From CBDFGK01 sp965247075 (lineage in GTDB: Bacteria; Pseudomonadota; Gammaproteobacteria; Pseudomonadales; Halieaceae), in NCBI GenBank assembly GCA_965247075.1, contig CBDFGK010000003.1, positions 1,550,001-1,614,000 of the forward strand: a stretch of 64,000 nt of DNA, read 5' to 3'. Shown here in pieces: positions 43,106-52,034 of the stretch; positions within the stretch are counted from its first letter, which is position 1; each line of letters starts with the position of its first letter. The notes beneath the pieces were generated by a model that had not been told where the DNA came from, searched no databases, and saw nothing but the letters and a program-made list of their open reading frames with translations. A program made the translations under genes and the position numbers.

Positions 43106-44025
43106 ACGCCGAGCGATTTGAGCTGGAACTGGAGGCGCTGCGCCAGCGCTGTGACGATGCGCTGGTGCGCCTGTTGGGGCGCGGCAGCAGCGAGTTCTCG
43201 CCCGGCGCCGGTCCCCATCTGGCCCGTTTGTTTGAGGCCTCGGCCTATTCGTTAACCCGCGGTGGCAAGCGGGTGCGTCCGGCCCTGGTGTATGCGGCCG
43301 CTATCGCCATTAACCCGGAGCTGCGCGAAGCGCCGGCCTTGGATTATGTGGCCTGCGCGGCCGAGATGATCCACGCCTATTCGCTGGTGCACGATGATTT
43401 GCCGGCCATGGATGACGATGCCATGCGGCGTGGCCAGGCCACCTGTCATATTGCCTTTGATGAAGCCACCGCGGTGTTGGTGGGTGATGGTTTGCAGGCC
43501 CGCGCCTACGAACTGCTTGCCGATGCTCCCGAACTCAGTGCCCCGGCCTGCCTGGCGCTGGTGCGTTCGTTGGCGGCCGCCGCCGGCGGTAGGGGTATGG
43601 TCGGTGGCCAGGCCATCGATATCGCGGCGGTCGATACAGTGGTAGATGTAGATCACCTGGAAACCATGCACGCGCTTAAAACCGGTGCCCTGGTTCGGGC
43701 CAGTGTCGGCATGGGCGCGATTGTGGCCGGGGCATCTGCGGAGCAACTCGAGGCGCTGGATGATTACGCCGATGCGACCGGACTGGCCTTTCAGATTTGT
43801 GATGATTTGCTCGATGCCACTGGTGATAGTGCCACCCTGGGCAAACAGAGCGGTGCCGATGCTGCCAATAACAAGCCCACCTATGTGAGTTTGCTGGGAG
43901 TGGATGAGGCGCGAGACCGTGCGGATGCGCTGCTGGCCGAGGCGCAGGCGGCGTTGGCCGGCTTCAGTGATTCCGCCTGGCTGCTGCGCGAGTTGGCCGC
44001 ATATATCGTTCATCGCAGTAGTTAA
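43102..44025 (+). CDS. ispA: Farnesyl diphosphate synthase
   Basis: 307 residues. The first Asp-rich motif is LVHDDLPAMDDD, the second is QICDDLLD, and GGKRVRPAL and GGQAIDI are also present. It builds FPP from IPP and DMAPP, downstream of the MEP pathway started by dxs. Translationally coupled to xseB. A family A hairpin 5 bases beyond the stop separates it from the convergent TetR gene. Confidence 0.95.
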   Translation: MNAERFELELEALRQRCDDALVRLLGRGSSEFSPGAGPHLARLFEASAYSLTRGGKRVRPALVYAAAIAINPELREAPALDYVACAAEMIHAYSLVHDDLPAMDDDAMRRGQATCHIAFDEATAVLVGDGLQARAYELLADAPELSAPACLALVRSLAAAAGGRGMVGGQAIDIAAVDTVVDVDHLETMHALKTGALVRASVGMGAIVAGASAEQLEALDDYADATGLAFQICDDLLDATGDSATLGKQSGADAANNKPTYVSLLGVDEARDRADALLAEAQAALAGFSDSAWLLRELAAYIVHRSS

Positions 44026-44030
44026 CGAAA

Positions 44031-44117
44031 AATTTGGGGTCAGAGTAAAACCGTCAATTATGGCCAAACGTGGTCCGCGTTTGGCCATAATTGACGGTTT
44101 TACTCTGACCCCAAATT
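44031..44117. repeat. Family A hairpin with matched arm changes, between convergent genes
   Basis: Two perfect 40-base arms (44031-44070, 44078-44117) with a 7-base loop. The inner part reads GTCAATTATGGCCAAACG instead of the common GTCATTTCTGGCC, with full complement in the other arm. It fills the space between the ispA and TetR stops and touches the TetR stop codon; it can act as a bidirectional terminator. Confidence 0.95.
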
Positions 44118-44795
44118 CTATTCGGCCAGCAGCGCCTGGGTTTGATCTGACACGGGTGCGGACAACATGGCGCAAATACTGTCGATCAGGTTGCTGACCA
44201 TTAAGTCGGTGTTGGTCAGTTCACCCTGACTGCGCTCGCGATGCAGGGCGTGATCGGCCAGGCCGTGAAACAGCATGCTGACCATCAGCGACAGACGGTA
44301 ATCGATGATGGCCCTGGGCAAGTGCTTGAGAAAGGGCTGCCACAGGCGGTTCATGTTGGGGTCCCAGTCTGATTCCTGGTCGAGATCAGACTGGCGCAGG
44401 GAATATTCCAGCATGTTGTTGGCGGCCAGTTGGGCGCTGATTTTTAGATAACAGACGCCGCCATCCGGGTCCTCAAAGCGGGCCGCCACCGGTCGCACCA
44501 GGACGCCGGCGACAGCGGCCAGGCAGGGGGATTTACCGTCGAGTGCAGCCAGCATCTGGCGACGCAGTTGGCCGATGGGCTGCCAGTGCTTTTCAAATAT
44601 CGCCTGTAGCAGGGCCTGCTTGCTACCGAAATGGTAGTGCACGGCGTTGCGGTTTTTTTGCTCGGCGGCGCGGGTTATCTCGTTGAGTGAAACACTCACC
44701 ACACTGTGGTCGGCAAATAATTGCTCGGCGGTGGCAATGAGTCGGGCGCGGGTGGGTAGGGTGCGCGCGGAGGTGTTTTTGGCGGTTTCAGTCAT
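44118..44795 (-). CDS. TetR-family transcriptional regulator
   Basis: 225 residues. An N-terminal helix-turn-helix (about 15-62: RARLIATAEQLFADH, then VHYHFGSKQALLQAIF) is followed by a variable ligand-binding domain. It lies 6 bases after the SDR gene on the same strand, so it probably responds to the substrate of, or controls, that dehydrogenase. Ligand unknown. Confidence 0.9.
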   Translation of the reverse strand: MTETAKNTSARTLPTRARLIATAEQLFADHSVVSVSLNEITRAAEQKNRNAVHYHFGSKQALLQAIFEKHWQPIGQLRRQMLAALDGKSPCLAAVAGVLVRPVAARFEDPDGGVCYLKISAQLAANNMLEYSLRQSDLDQESDWDPNMNRLWQPFLKHLPRAIIDYRLSLMVSMLFHGLADHALHRERSQGELTNTDLMVSNLIDSICAMLSAPVSDQTQALLAE

Positions 44796-44801
44796 GTGTG
44801 C

Positions 44802-45563
44802 TTAGCCCTGAACGGAAAAACCGCCATCCACAGTCAGTGTCTGGCCGGTGATATACGCCGCCGCCGGGCTGGTCAGGAACAGGGTGGGCCCGGCGATATC
44901 GGCCGGTTCACCGAGTCGTGCCATGGGCGTGCGATCCAGATGGGGTTGAATCAGCGCGGGGATGTCCAGCATGGCCGCGGTCATATTGGATTTAATCAGG
45001 CCGCAGGCGATGGCGTTAACGCGAATATTGTCGCGGGCATACCGCACACCCAATACGCGGGTCAGGCCCACCAGGCCAGTTTTGGCAGATCCATAACCGG
45101 GCACGATCTCAATGCCGAATAGTGAACTCATCGACGCCATGCCAATAATACTGGCACCACCGGGCACCCTGCCGGCGGCGAGTTTGCTGTGCAGGGCGGC
45201 GGCCAGGCGGTAGTTGCTGCTGAGGTTAATGGCAATCGCTTCTTCAAAGACATCCGGGTCGTATTCGTCTTTGCCGCCGGGCAGGGAGGCGCCGGCGTTG
45301 TTGATGAGAATATCCAGCGCCGGCAGTGCATCGGCCACCGCCTGCAGGCTGGCCTTGTCGGTGGCGATCATGGGCAGGTAGTTATAGGCGCTGAGATCGG
45401 TGTCGTAATCGGCGGCGCTGGGGCGGGTGCCGGTAATGCTTACCTTGGCGCCGGCGGCCAGGTAGGCGGCCGCGATACCGGCGCCGATGCCATTACTGCC
45501 ACCGGTGACCAGTATCCGGTAGCCGCTGTAGTCGAAGTTGAGGTTCTGGAAAGAGCCGCTCAT
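44802..45563 (-). CDS. SDR-family oxidoreductase
   Basis: 253 residues, classical short-chain dehydrogenase. Cofactor motif TGGSNGIGAG, NNAG in ILINNAGAS, catalytic YGSAK (Tyr and Lys) and a Ser in the IGMASMSS segment. C-terminal PAAAYITGQTLTVDGGFSVQG is typical. Likely reduces or oxidises a lipid or alcohol intermediate; the TetR gene follows in the same operon. Confidence 0.9.
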   Translation of the reverse strand: MSGSFQNLNFDYSGYRILVTGGSNGIGAGIAAAYLAAGAKVSITGTRPSAADYDTDLSAYNYLPMIATDKASLQAVADALPALDILINNAGASLPGGKDEYDPDVFEEAIAINLSSNYRLAAALHSKLAAGRVPGGASIIGMASMSSLFGIEIVPGYGSAKTGLVGLTRVLGVRYARDNIRVNAIACGLIKSNMTAAMLDIPALIQPHLDRTPMARLGEPADIAGPTLFLTSPAAAYITGQTLTVDGGFSVQG

Positions 45564-45752
45564 GGTCGCTGGCCTGCAGGGAATAGAAAGGCCAATTTAA
45601 TACACTTTCATTAAAAAGGCTATAAGGACATGCTTTTCCATCATCACTTTTCCATTACTATTATTCATCAATTCTGCTCATGTCCTTGCGGGATGGGCTG
45701 CCGACTGCCATATTTTTTAGTAGTAAAGCCAGTGGGTGACAGGGAGGTTGCC

Positions 45753-46223
45753 ATGCTTGAGCTACCACGAGCGCGCGTCGGTGGGCGCTGTTTTCATGTG
45801 CGGCAGCGGCGCGCGAATCGTCAGCCGGTGTTTGCTGAGCTGGCCGACTACATTGGCTATCTGGATTATTTGCAGGATGCCCTGCTGCGCTACGGGGTGT
45901 TTTGTCACGCGTATGTGCTGATGAGTGATCAGGTGCAGTTGTTGCTGTCTACTACCCACAAGGAACGCGTGGCGCGGGTCATGGAGGTGATTGGTAATCG
46001 GCTATATAGGTCGAATGAATTCGACGGGGTCGCCCAAGACCCTGGGTTGCGGTATTCCTGCCACCGGATTCGCAACGACCGACACCTGCAGGCGGCGCGG
46101 CGCTACATCGAGCGCAAACCGGTGCGCTGCGGGCTGGTTGCCCATGCCGAGGCTTATTACTGGTCCAGTTACGGCCAGCGTGTACAGGGGGTGCACAGTC
46201 CCCTGCTCAGTGCATGTCGGTGA
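45753..46223 (+). pseudogene. Degenerate RAYT transposase with a family B repeat in its frame
   Basis: 156 residues from the ATG at 45753 (AGGGAGG 5 bases upstream). The RAYT scaffold is recognisable (LPRARVGGRCFHVRQRRANR, YIERKPVRCGLV, YYWSSYG), but the HUH motif reads MSDQVQLLL instead of SNHVHLL, losing both histidines. The Tyr-helix to LWEGR region is replaced by RSNEFDGVAQDP, encoded by a family B palindrome at 46010-46026. The frame is open, yet the enzyme should be inactive. Confidence 0.75.
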
Positions 46224-46323
46224 GCACAAATAGTTGACCCACTGGCACCTGCATTGGGCTACGCCATGACATCGGCAATAACGGGCGCTACAGTGTGTGC
46301 CTGACTTTACCGGGAGCAATATC

Positions 46324-47184
46324 ATGCGATTCAGTTACCAGATAGGAATGTGCGAGGCCGATCATTATCTGCCGCTGGCCAGGGCGGCCGAAGCGGCTGG
46401 GTTTCACGGCATCACCATTCCCGACAGCATTTGTTATCCCCGGGAGGCCAGCTCCAAATATCCCTACAATGCCGATGGCAGTCGCGAGTTTCTGGAGAGC
46501 GTGCCGTTTATCGAGTCGCTGATCAGCATCGCCGCCATGGCCGCTGTTACCGACAAAATTCGCTTTGCCACCTTTGTTTACAAGCTGGCCATTCGCCAGG
46601 CGGCGATTGTGGCCAAGCAGGTGCAGGGCATTAATGTGTTGAGCAACAACCGCTTTGACTTCGGGGTGGGCATCAGTCCCTGGCAAGAAGATTTTGCGGT
46701 CGCGCAGACGCCCTGGGCGCGGCGGGGCAAGCGCCTGGACGAGCAGATAGACATTATTCGCGGCCTGGATTCGGGCGACTATTTTGGCTACGAGGGCGAG
46801 ATTCACCAGATGCCGGCCAACAAAATGAAGCCGGTGCCCAGTCAGCCGACGCCGATTATGATTGGCGGGCACACCGGTGTGGCGCTGCAACGGGCCGCGC
46901 GCAACGACGGTTGGATGTGTGCCGGTGCCGATTCCGAGGCCTTGCGCGGGTATATCGATACGCTCAACGGGTTTCGTGAAGAGCTGGGCACCCTCGACAC
47001 GCCCTACAAAATTTACACCACGGGCGCCAATGCCTTTACCCCCGAGGGTATAGCCGAGCTGGAGAGTATGGGTGTTACCGATGTCATTATCGGCTTTCGT
47101 GATGTTTACAATATGCAGCCCGATGAGGACCTGGATACCAAGATCCAGCAGTTGAATTGGTATGCCGATGAGTTTATCGGGTGA
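46324..47184 (+). CDS. Luciferase-like (LLM class) flavin-dependent oxidoreductase
   Basis: 286 residues from the ATG at 46324 (GGGAG upstream); an upstream start at 46297 adds nine unconserved residues. TIM-barrel features: MRFSYQIGMCEADHYLPLAR, ATFVYKLAIRQAAIVAKQ, GVGISPWQEDFA and PTPIMIGGHTGVALQRAAR. Such enzymes use FMNH2 or F420 as cofactor; which one is not decidable here. Its stop overlaps the start of the thiolase-like gene (TGATG), so they form an operon. Confidence 0.88.
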   Translation: MRFSYQIGMCEADHYLPLARAAEAAGFHGITIPDSICYPREASSKYPYNADGSREFLESVPFIESLISIAAMAAVTDKIRFATFVYKLAIRQAAIVAKQVQGINVLSNNRFDFGVGISPWQEDFAVAQTPWARRGKRLDEQIDIIRGLDSGDYFGYEGEIHQMPANKMKPVPSQPTPIMIGGHTGVALQRAARNDGWMCAGADSEALRGYIDTLNGFREELGTLDTPYKIYTTGANAFTPEGIAELESMGVTDVIIGFRDVYNMQPDEDLDTKIQQLNWYADEFIG

Positions 47185-48701
47185 TGGTTGAACAAATGAG
47201 GGGTCAGAGTCTGCACTCTGACCCCAGGGCTGTCGCCCCCAACACGCCGGTGCTGGTCGGCGTGGCCGCCGTGCAGCAACGCATTGAAGAAGCGGGTCTG
47301 GGCCTGGAACCGGTCGAGTTGATGATTGCCGCGCTCAAGCAGGCAGCGGAGGATGCCGGCAGCGGCGAGTTGCTGCGCCGTGCCGATCGTATTGAGGTGC
47401 CCAAGGGTCTGTGGAATTATTCTGATCCCGCCCGCCTGGTGGCTGCGGCTATCGGCGCCGAGCAGGCCCATACGGTATTGGCAGAAATCGGTATTCTGCA
47501 GCAAACCATGATCAACCGCGCCTGCAACAGCATTGCCGGCGGCGCGTGCCATATCGTGTTGGTGACCGGGGCCGAGGCCAAATACCGGGCCCTGCGCGGG
47601 CAGATTGCCGGGGTGGAGATTGCCGAAACCACTCAACAGGATATAGAACCCGATACCACACTGCAGCCCGCCACCGAATTGTGGTCGACGGTGGAATCGG
47701 ATACCGGGCTGGGTATGCCGGTGGGTTTTTATGCCATTCTCGATTCGGCCCTGCGCGCCGCACAGGGAATGAGTGTGGCGGAACATCGCGACCGGATGGC
47801 CGCCCTGTACGCGGACTTTTCTGCAATCGCCGCCGCCAATGAAGATGCCTGGCTGCGCGAGCCGGTCGACGCCGCCTTGATCCGCGCGCACTCACCGCGC
47901 AACAGAATGCTGGCCTTCCCCTATACCAAACTGCACCACAGCCAGTGGAATGTAGACCAGGGGGCGGGGCTTATTTTTTGCTCCGCCGCCATGGCCGAAG
48001 AACTGGGTATTGCACCTGAGCGCCGGGTGTTTCCGCTGGCCGGTACCGAGAGCAATGCCATGTCGGTGGTGTCGGCGCGCCGGGACTTGCATCGCTGCCA
48101 CGGTTTTCACGAAGCGGGACGTGAGGTATTGGCGCTGGCGGGTAAGCAGCCGGCCGATATTGACCTGATGGAGTTGTATTCCTGTTTTCCGCTGGCGGTG
48201 CGGGCGCAGTTGCAAGAACTGGGTTTGCCCGCCGACCAGCCGCTGTCGGTGACCGGTGCGATGACCTTTGGCGGCGGTCCGCTCAATAATTTTGTGCTGC
48301 AGGCCACCGTGAAAATGGCCCGGTTGTTGCGTGATCAGCCCGCTGCAACGGGCCTGGTAACCTGCGTGAGCGGCATGAACACCAAGCAGGGCTGCGCGCT
48401 CTATTCGACGCTGGGCAATCCGGCCGGCTGGCAGTTTGCCGATGTAACGGCGGCGGTGGAGGCTGCCACCGGCTTGTGTGAACTGATTAGCGGCTGCGAA
48501 GGTGCAGCGAGTATTGCCGGCTATACAGTGTTGTACCAAGGTGAGTCTCCCTGGCGGGCGGTGGCGGTGTGCGATCTGCCGGATGGGCGTTGCACGGTGG
48601 TGTTCAGTGAAGATATCGGCGTTATAGAGGCGATGTTGGTGGAGGAGTTTGTGGGCCGATCGGTGGAGATATCCGGTAGGGAATATACGCTGGTCGAATA
48701 A
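47184..48701 (+). CDS. Acetyl-CoA acetyltransferase, thiolase-like type 1 (TLP1)
   Basis: 505 residues. A thiolase fold starts at TPVLVGVAAVQQR; the NRACNSIAGGACHIVLVTGAEAK region, FPYTKLHHSQWNVDQ and the C-terminal OB-like domain (about 400-505, CVSGMNTKQGCALYSTLG then VLYQGESPW) match TLP1 proteins, associated with lipid or sterol metabolism. ATG at 47184 overlaps the previous stop; a GTG at 47181 is also possible. Codons 6-14 are encoded by a mini family A palindrome. The final LVE and stop come from a half family B repeat. Confidence 0.85.
   Translation: MVEQMRGQSLHSDPRAVAPNTPVLVGVAAVQQRIEEAGLGLEPVELMIAALKQAAEDAGSGELLRRADRIEVPKGLWNYSDPARLVAAAIGAEQAHTVLAEIGILQQTMINRACNSIAGGACHIVLVTGAEAKYRALRGQIAGVEIAETTQQDIEPDTTLQPATELWSTVESDTGLGMPVGFYAILDSALRAAQGMSVAEHRDRMAALYADFSAIAAANEDAWLREPVDAALIRAHSPRNRMLAFPYTKLHHSQWNVDQGAGLIFCSAAMAEELGIAPERRVFPLAGTESNAMSVVSARRDLHRCHGFHEAGREVLALAGKQPADIDLMELYSCFPLAVRAQLQELGLPADQPLSVTGAMTFGGGPLNNFVLQATVKMARLLRDQPAATGLVTCVSGMNTKQGCALYSTLGNPAGWQFADVTAAVEAATGLCELISGCEGAASIAGYTVLYQGESPWRAVAVCDLPDGRCTVVFSEDIGVIEAMLVEEFVGRSVEISGREYTLVE
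47200..47225. repeat. Miniature family A palindrome inside a coding region
   Basis: GGGGTCAGAGT, loop CTGC, ACTCTGACCCC: only the outer 11 bases of each family A arm remain. It lies in frame in the first 15 codons of the TLP1 gene and is translated as part of RGQSLHSDP. Confidence 0.85.
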
Positions 48702-48713
48702 ATTCAGGTGGCA

Positions 48714-48830
48714 GGGGACAGCGCTAACATCTTCGACTTACCGTTTTTCAATAAGCGTTTGTACTGACGGTGGATGTCCGGGTTGTGCTTGGTTGCCACC
48801 ACAGCAGCCATCCAGCAATGATTCCAGGCG
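48714..48830 (-). pseudogene. IS110-family transposase C-terminal remnant
   Basis: The minus strand encodes MAAVVATKHNPDIHRQYKRL followed by LKNGKSKMLAL, resembling the A-A--HN-I---Y-RL---GK-KK-AL segment of the IS110 transposase_20 domain. No start, catalytic motif or ends are seen. It occupies the gap between the TLP1 gene and the CDF transporter; the remaining 150 bases to 48984 hold no other recognisable element. Confidence 0.55.
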
Positions 48831-48984
48831 GTTCACTTGCCGCTGGATATCCATGTACAGGAGGTGGCGTGGTTAAAAAAGTTGTCGCACTGGCACGGGT
48901 AATCTCCTGCGGGGATTATAGCCTGCTGTCAGGGATGGTTCAAAACCGTTGACTCGGTGCGCGCATCCCCTCTAGGCTTAGCGC

Positions 48985-49893
48985 ATGTCTGATATGTCTG
49001 GTTCCATGAAGAGTATTTTTTACGCCCTCGCCGCCAATAGCGCTATTGCGGTCGCCAAGGGCGTGGCGGCCTACATTACCGGTTCTGGTGCCATGTTCGC
49101 CGAGGCCATTCACTCGGTGGCAGATTCCGGCAACCAGTTGTTGTTGCTGTATGGCCTGAAGAAGGCGAAAGCGCCGCCCAGTATGAAATTCCCATTGGGC
49201 CACGGCAAGGAAATTTATTTCTGGTCTTTCATCGTGGCGCTGATGTTGTTCAGTGTCGGTGGGCTGGTGTCCATCTACGAGGGGGTGCACAAGTTGCAAC
49301 ACCCGGAGCCGCTCAACCAGCCATGGATTGCGGTGGGGGTGCTGGTATTTGCCGTGTTTGCCGAGGGCGGGTCCCTGCTGGGCTGTATTCGCCAGATCAA
49401 CAAGGTGCGCGGCGAGCAGAGTCTGTGGCGCTGGTTTCGCGAGTCGCGCCAGAGTGAACTGATTGTTATTTTTGGTGAGGATCTGGCCGCCCTGCTGGGT
49501 TTGGCCGCAGCCCTGGCGGCGGTGTTAATCACCATAGTTACCGGCGATCCATTCTGGGATGCGCTGGGTAGTTGCATCATCGGCGCCCTGCTGATTGTGG
49601 TCGCCTTCCTGATCGGTGCTGAAGTTAAAGACCTGCTGGTTGGACAGGGTGTGGAAAAGCGCGAGCGCGATGCCATGCACAGCTTTCTGGAAGAGCAGCA
49701 GGAGGTTGAGCAAGTGTTCAACATTGTCACCTTGCAAATGGGGTCCGATGTGATGGTGGCGGTGAAGGCCCAACTGGTGGCGGCCGAGGGCATGAACATC
49801 GCCTCACACATGATCAATGCGGTAGAGCGGCGTTTTCGTGAGCGCTTTCCCAAAGTAACCTGGCTGTTCTTTGAACCGGATGTGGCGGATTGA
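48985..49893 (+). CDS. Cation diffusion facilitator (CDF) family transporter
   Basis: 302 residues with about six membrane helices. Helix 2 has the metal-site region AEAIHSVADSGNQ, and helix 5 has EDLAALLGLAAAL; LGHGKEIYFWSFI is typical of the ZNT9-like CDF branch. A cytoplasmic C-terminal domain covers about 215-302. CDF proteins export Zn2+ or similar ions by proton exchange. The E-D pair in helix 5 in place of H/D-xxx-D is characteristic of the divergent branch, so the substrate is uncertain. Confidence 0.88.
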   Translation: MSDMSGSMKSIFYALAANSAIAVAKGVAAYITGSGAMFAEAIHSVADSGNQLLLLYGLKKAKAPPSMKFPLGHGKEIYFWSFIVALMLFSVGGLVSIYEGVHKLQHPEPLNQPWIAVGVLVFAVFAEGGSLLGCIRQINKVRGEQSLWRWFRESRQSELIVIFGEDLAALLGLAAALAAVLITIVTGDPFWDALGSCIIGALLIVVAFLIGAEVKDLLVGQGVEKRERDAMHSFLEEQQEVEQVFNIVTLQMGSDVMVAVKAQLVAAEGMNIASHMINAVERRFRERFPKVTWLFFEPDVAD

Positions 49894-49908
49894 GCCCAGG
49901 GGTGAGAG

Positions 49909-50307
49909 ATGAGTGAGGCAACGGTCAGTGGCGCCTGCCTGTGTGGCGCGGTGCGTTTTGAGGCCACCCTGCCCAGTTTGTGGTGTGCCCACTGCCACTG
50001 CAGTCAGTGCCGGCGTTTTCACGGTGCGCCGGTCGTCACTTGGGTCGGCTTTAACGACGCGGGCTTTCGCATCACGGTCGGCGCAAACATACTGCGCTGG
50101 TACAGTTCATCGGCGCTGGCGCGACGGGGCTTTTGCGGTGATTGCGGCAGCAGCTTTTTGTTTCAGTCGGAACAGTGGCCCGGCGAAATGCACGTGTCGC
50201 TGAGCAATGTGCTCGATCCCATGGATCGAGCACCCGAAGGTCACGTGCATTTCGATTCCCATGTGTCCTGGCTGGAACTGGCCGACGATCTGCCCCGCAA
50301 GGTCTGA
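49909..50307 (+). CDS. GFA/CENP-V family zinc protein
   Basis: 132 residues. Zinc-binding cysteines are visible in GACLCGAV, CAHCHCSQCRR and GFCGDCGSSF. The family includes glutathione-dependent formaldehyde-activating enzyme, but most small members have unknown function. It begins 15 bases after the CDF gene and is probably co-transcribed. Confidence 0.85.
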   Translation: MSEATVSGACLCGAVRFEATLPSLWCAHCHCSQCRRFHGAPVVTWVGFNDAGFRITVGANILRWYSSSALARRGFCGDCGSSFLFQSEQWPGEMHVSLSNVLDPMDRAPEGHVHFDSHVSWLELADDLPRKV

Positions 50308-50403
50308 GTAGCTTTTGAACAACTGGGTTTTATTCAGTCTCACGGTACTGATCTGGGGTTCCACCTGGATTGGTATCAAATACCAGCTCGGCGCATAGGT
50401 GCA

Positions 50404-50457
50404 GGTCGAATTTATTCGACCAACGATCTGATAAACCCTACTATTGGTCGAATGTAT
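50404..50457. repeat. Family B palindrome and half copy
   Basis: GGTCGAATTTATTCGACC at 50404-50421 is a perfect palindrome, followed by a half copy GGTCGAATGTATCC near 50449. It lies in the 215-base gap between the GFA gene and the PHA-system gene, which holds nothing else I recognise apart from the AGGAGG site before 50523. Confidence 0.75.
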
Positions 50458-50522
50458 CCAAGGGGCTGGACTTAAGTGCGGCCCCTGTCCGTCGCAAAAA
50501 ATAATAATGTGCAGGAGGTCCC

Positions 50523-50798
50523 ATGGCCGGGTTTAGTGTGAGTCGCTCCCACAGCATGGACAAAGATGAAGTGCGTGCGGCGGCTGAAGAGCTGGCGCGA
50601 GAGCTTAGAATCCAGTACGGGCTCAGCTATCGCTGGCGCGGTGATGCGGCGACCTTTCGTGGCAGTGGTGTTGACGGCACCTTAAGTATTGAGGGCGACA
50701 TCATCAGTGTGAAGGTGAAGTTGGGTTTTTTGGCAGCGGCGTTTGAGCAGTCGTTGTTGCGGGCGGTGAATGAATACCTGGATGAATACGTAACCTAA
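50523..50798 (+). CDS. Polyhydroxyalkanoic acid system family protein
   Basis: 91 residues matching the small PHA granule-associated family (PHA_gran_rgn type): MAGFSVSRSHSMDKDEVRAA, YRWRGDAATFRG-G-DG and a C-terminal amphipathic helix FLAAAFEQSLLRAVNEYLDE. Role in PHA metabolism is assumed from genomic association in other bacteria. A strong AGGAGG site precedes the ATG. No other pha gene is nearby. Confidence 0.78.
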   Translation: MAGFSVSRSHSMDKDEVRAAAEELARELRIQYGLSYRWRGDAATFRGSGVDGTLSIEGDIISVKVKLGFLAAAFEQSLLRAVNEYLDEYVT

Positions 50799-50809
50799 TT
50801 AATAATTAA

Positions 50810-50874
50810 TGGGGTCAGAGTAAAACCGTCATTTCTGGCCACTGGCCAGAAATGACGGTTTTACTCTGACCCCA
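50810..50874. repeat. Family A palindrome
   Basis: Two perfect 32-base arms around one central base at 50842, with the common inner form GTCATTTCTGGCCA as at 6915-6989. It begins 11 bases after the PHA-system stop and precedes the convergent AraC gene end. Confidence 0.95.
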
Positions 50875-50943
50875 AATTGCCACCCCAAATTGCCCAGGGC
50901 AAAAACCTGTCAAACCAGCCGGGCATTGTCCGCTGTGAGCGCT

Positions 50944-51948
50944 TTAACCGCCGTAGCGTGTTTCTGTGGGTGTTTGCCCGGTCCACTTGATATAGGCGCG
51001 GCGAAAATTGGACACGTCGTTAAAACCGATCATAAAGGCGATGCTGGCCAGCGGCAGGCGCGTGGTTTGCAAATAATGGGTGGCGTGTTCGGTGCGCACC
51101 TGGTCCAGCAATTGCTGGAAGGAGGCATCTTCGGCGTCCAGTCGGCGCCGGTAAGTTCTGGGACTGCAGTTCAACATGTCTGCCACCTGCGGCATCTGTG
51201 GATAGTGTCCCTCCAGTTTGCGCAGCAATTGCAGGGTGCGTTCGGTCAGCGTGCCATCGTCCTGCAAATCAGCCAGCAGGCGCTGGCATTCCTGTTCATA
51301 AAGGGCCAACAGCGCCGGGTTGGAAGAGGGCACGGTGGCAGTCAGCCACTCCTCCGCGAAGGAAATGCGGCCCCGCTTGCAGTTAAAACCTAAATCATCG
51401 CCAAACAGCTCTCTGTATTCCTCAACATAGTCTGGCTCCGGGTAGGGCAGCTCGAGCCTGAATTGCAAAGCAGGTTGGTTCAACAGCATTTGCAGACTGT
51501 GCACCAGGCCGGCAAACAACACTTCATGGGTGAACCAGGGCCGATCTTGCTCCCAGGGGGAGTGGGGTGTGAGCCAGCAGCGACCGTCGTGCCGCTGGTA
51601 GTCCAGCTCCAGCGCCGGGGCGAGGATGTGGTAGTACTTGAGAAAAAAATTAAGTACCTGCTGCAGGTTTTCACAGGTCATAAAAGCCTGGCCCACAGTG
51701 GCGTGAGCGCTGAGGTTAAGGCGCTTGCCAAGGTGTAAGCCCAGGGCCTTGTCGCCGGTTAGCCGGTAGGCGTTGTCGATAATGCGCACAAAGTCCTGCT
51801 CATCGATACGCGCGCCCATGGTGGCCAGGCCAGCTTCAGACAGCGGAGTTCCCGCCAGTATATCGGCAGTCTCGACGCCGCGCTGTCGGGCGAGATCCAG
51901 AAGGATCACCACGTACTGGGCCGGTGTTGTTGGATGTTGTATGGCCAT
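50944..51948 (-). CDS. AraC-family regulator with arabinose-binding-like N-terminal domain
   Basis: 334 residues. The N-terminal ligand domain (about 20-205) contains NLSAHATVGQAFMTCENLQQ. The C-terminal double helix-turn-helix (about 235-334) contains CSPRTYRRRLDAEDASFQQL and IAFMIGFNDVSNFRRAYIKW. It is divergent from the diiron protein gene, with 86 bases between starts, so it likely controls that gene. Confidence 0.9.
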   Translation of the reverse strand: MAIQHPTTPAQYVVILLDLARQRGVETADILAGTPLSEAGLATMGARIDEQDFVRIIDNAYRLTGDKALGLHLGKRLNLSAHATVGQAFMTCENLQQVLNFFLKYYHILAPALELDYQRHDGRCWLTPHSPWEQDRPWFTHEVLFAGLVHSLQMLLNQPALQFRLELPYPEPDYVEEYRELFGDDLGFNCKRGRISFAEEWLTATVPSSNPALLALYEQECQRLLADLQDDGTLTERTLQLLRKLEGHYPQMPQVADMLNCSPRTYRRRLDAEDASFQQLLDQVRTEHATHYLQTTRLPLASIAFMIGFNDVSNFRRAYIKWTGQTPTETRYGG

Positions 51949-52034
51949 ATATGACCATATTCTGACAATTCTTCACCTTGTTCACAAGCCCCGCGCACTG
52001 CATAGTGACAGCCTGATAAAATCAGGAGCAGGTT

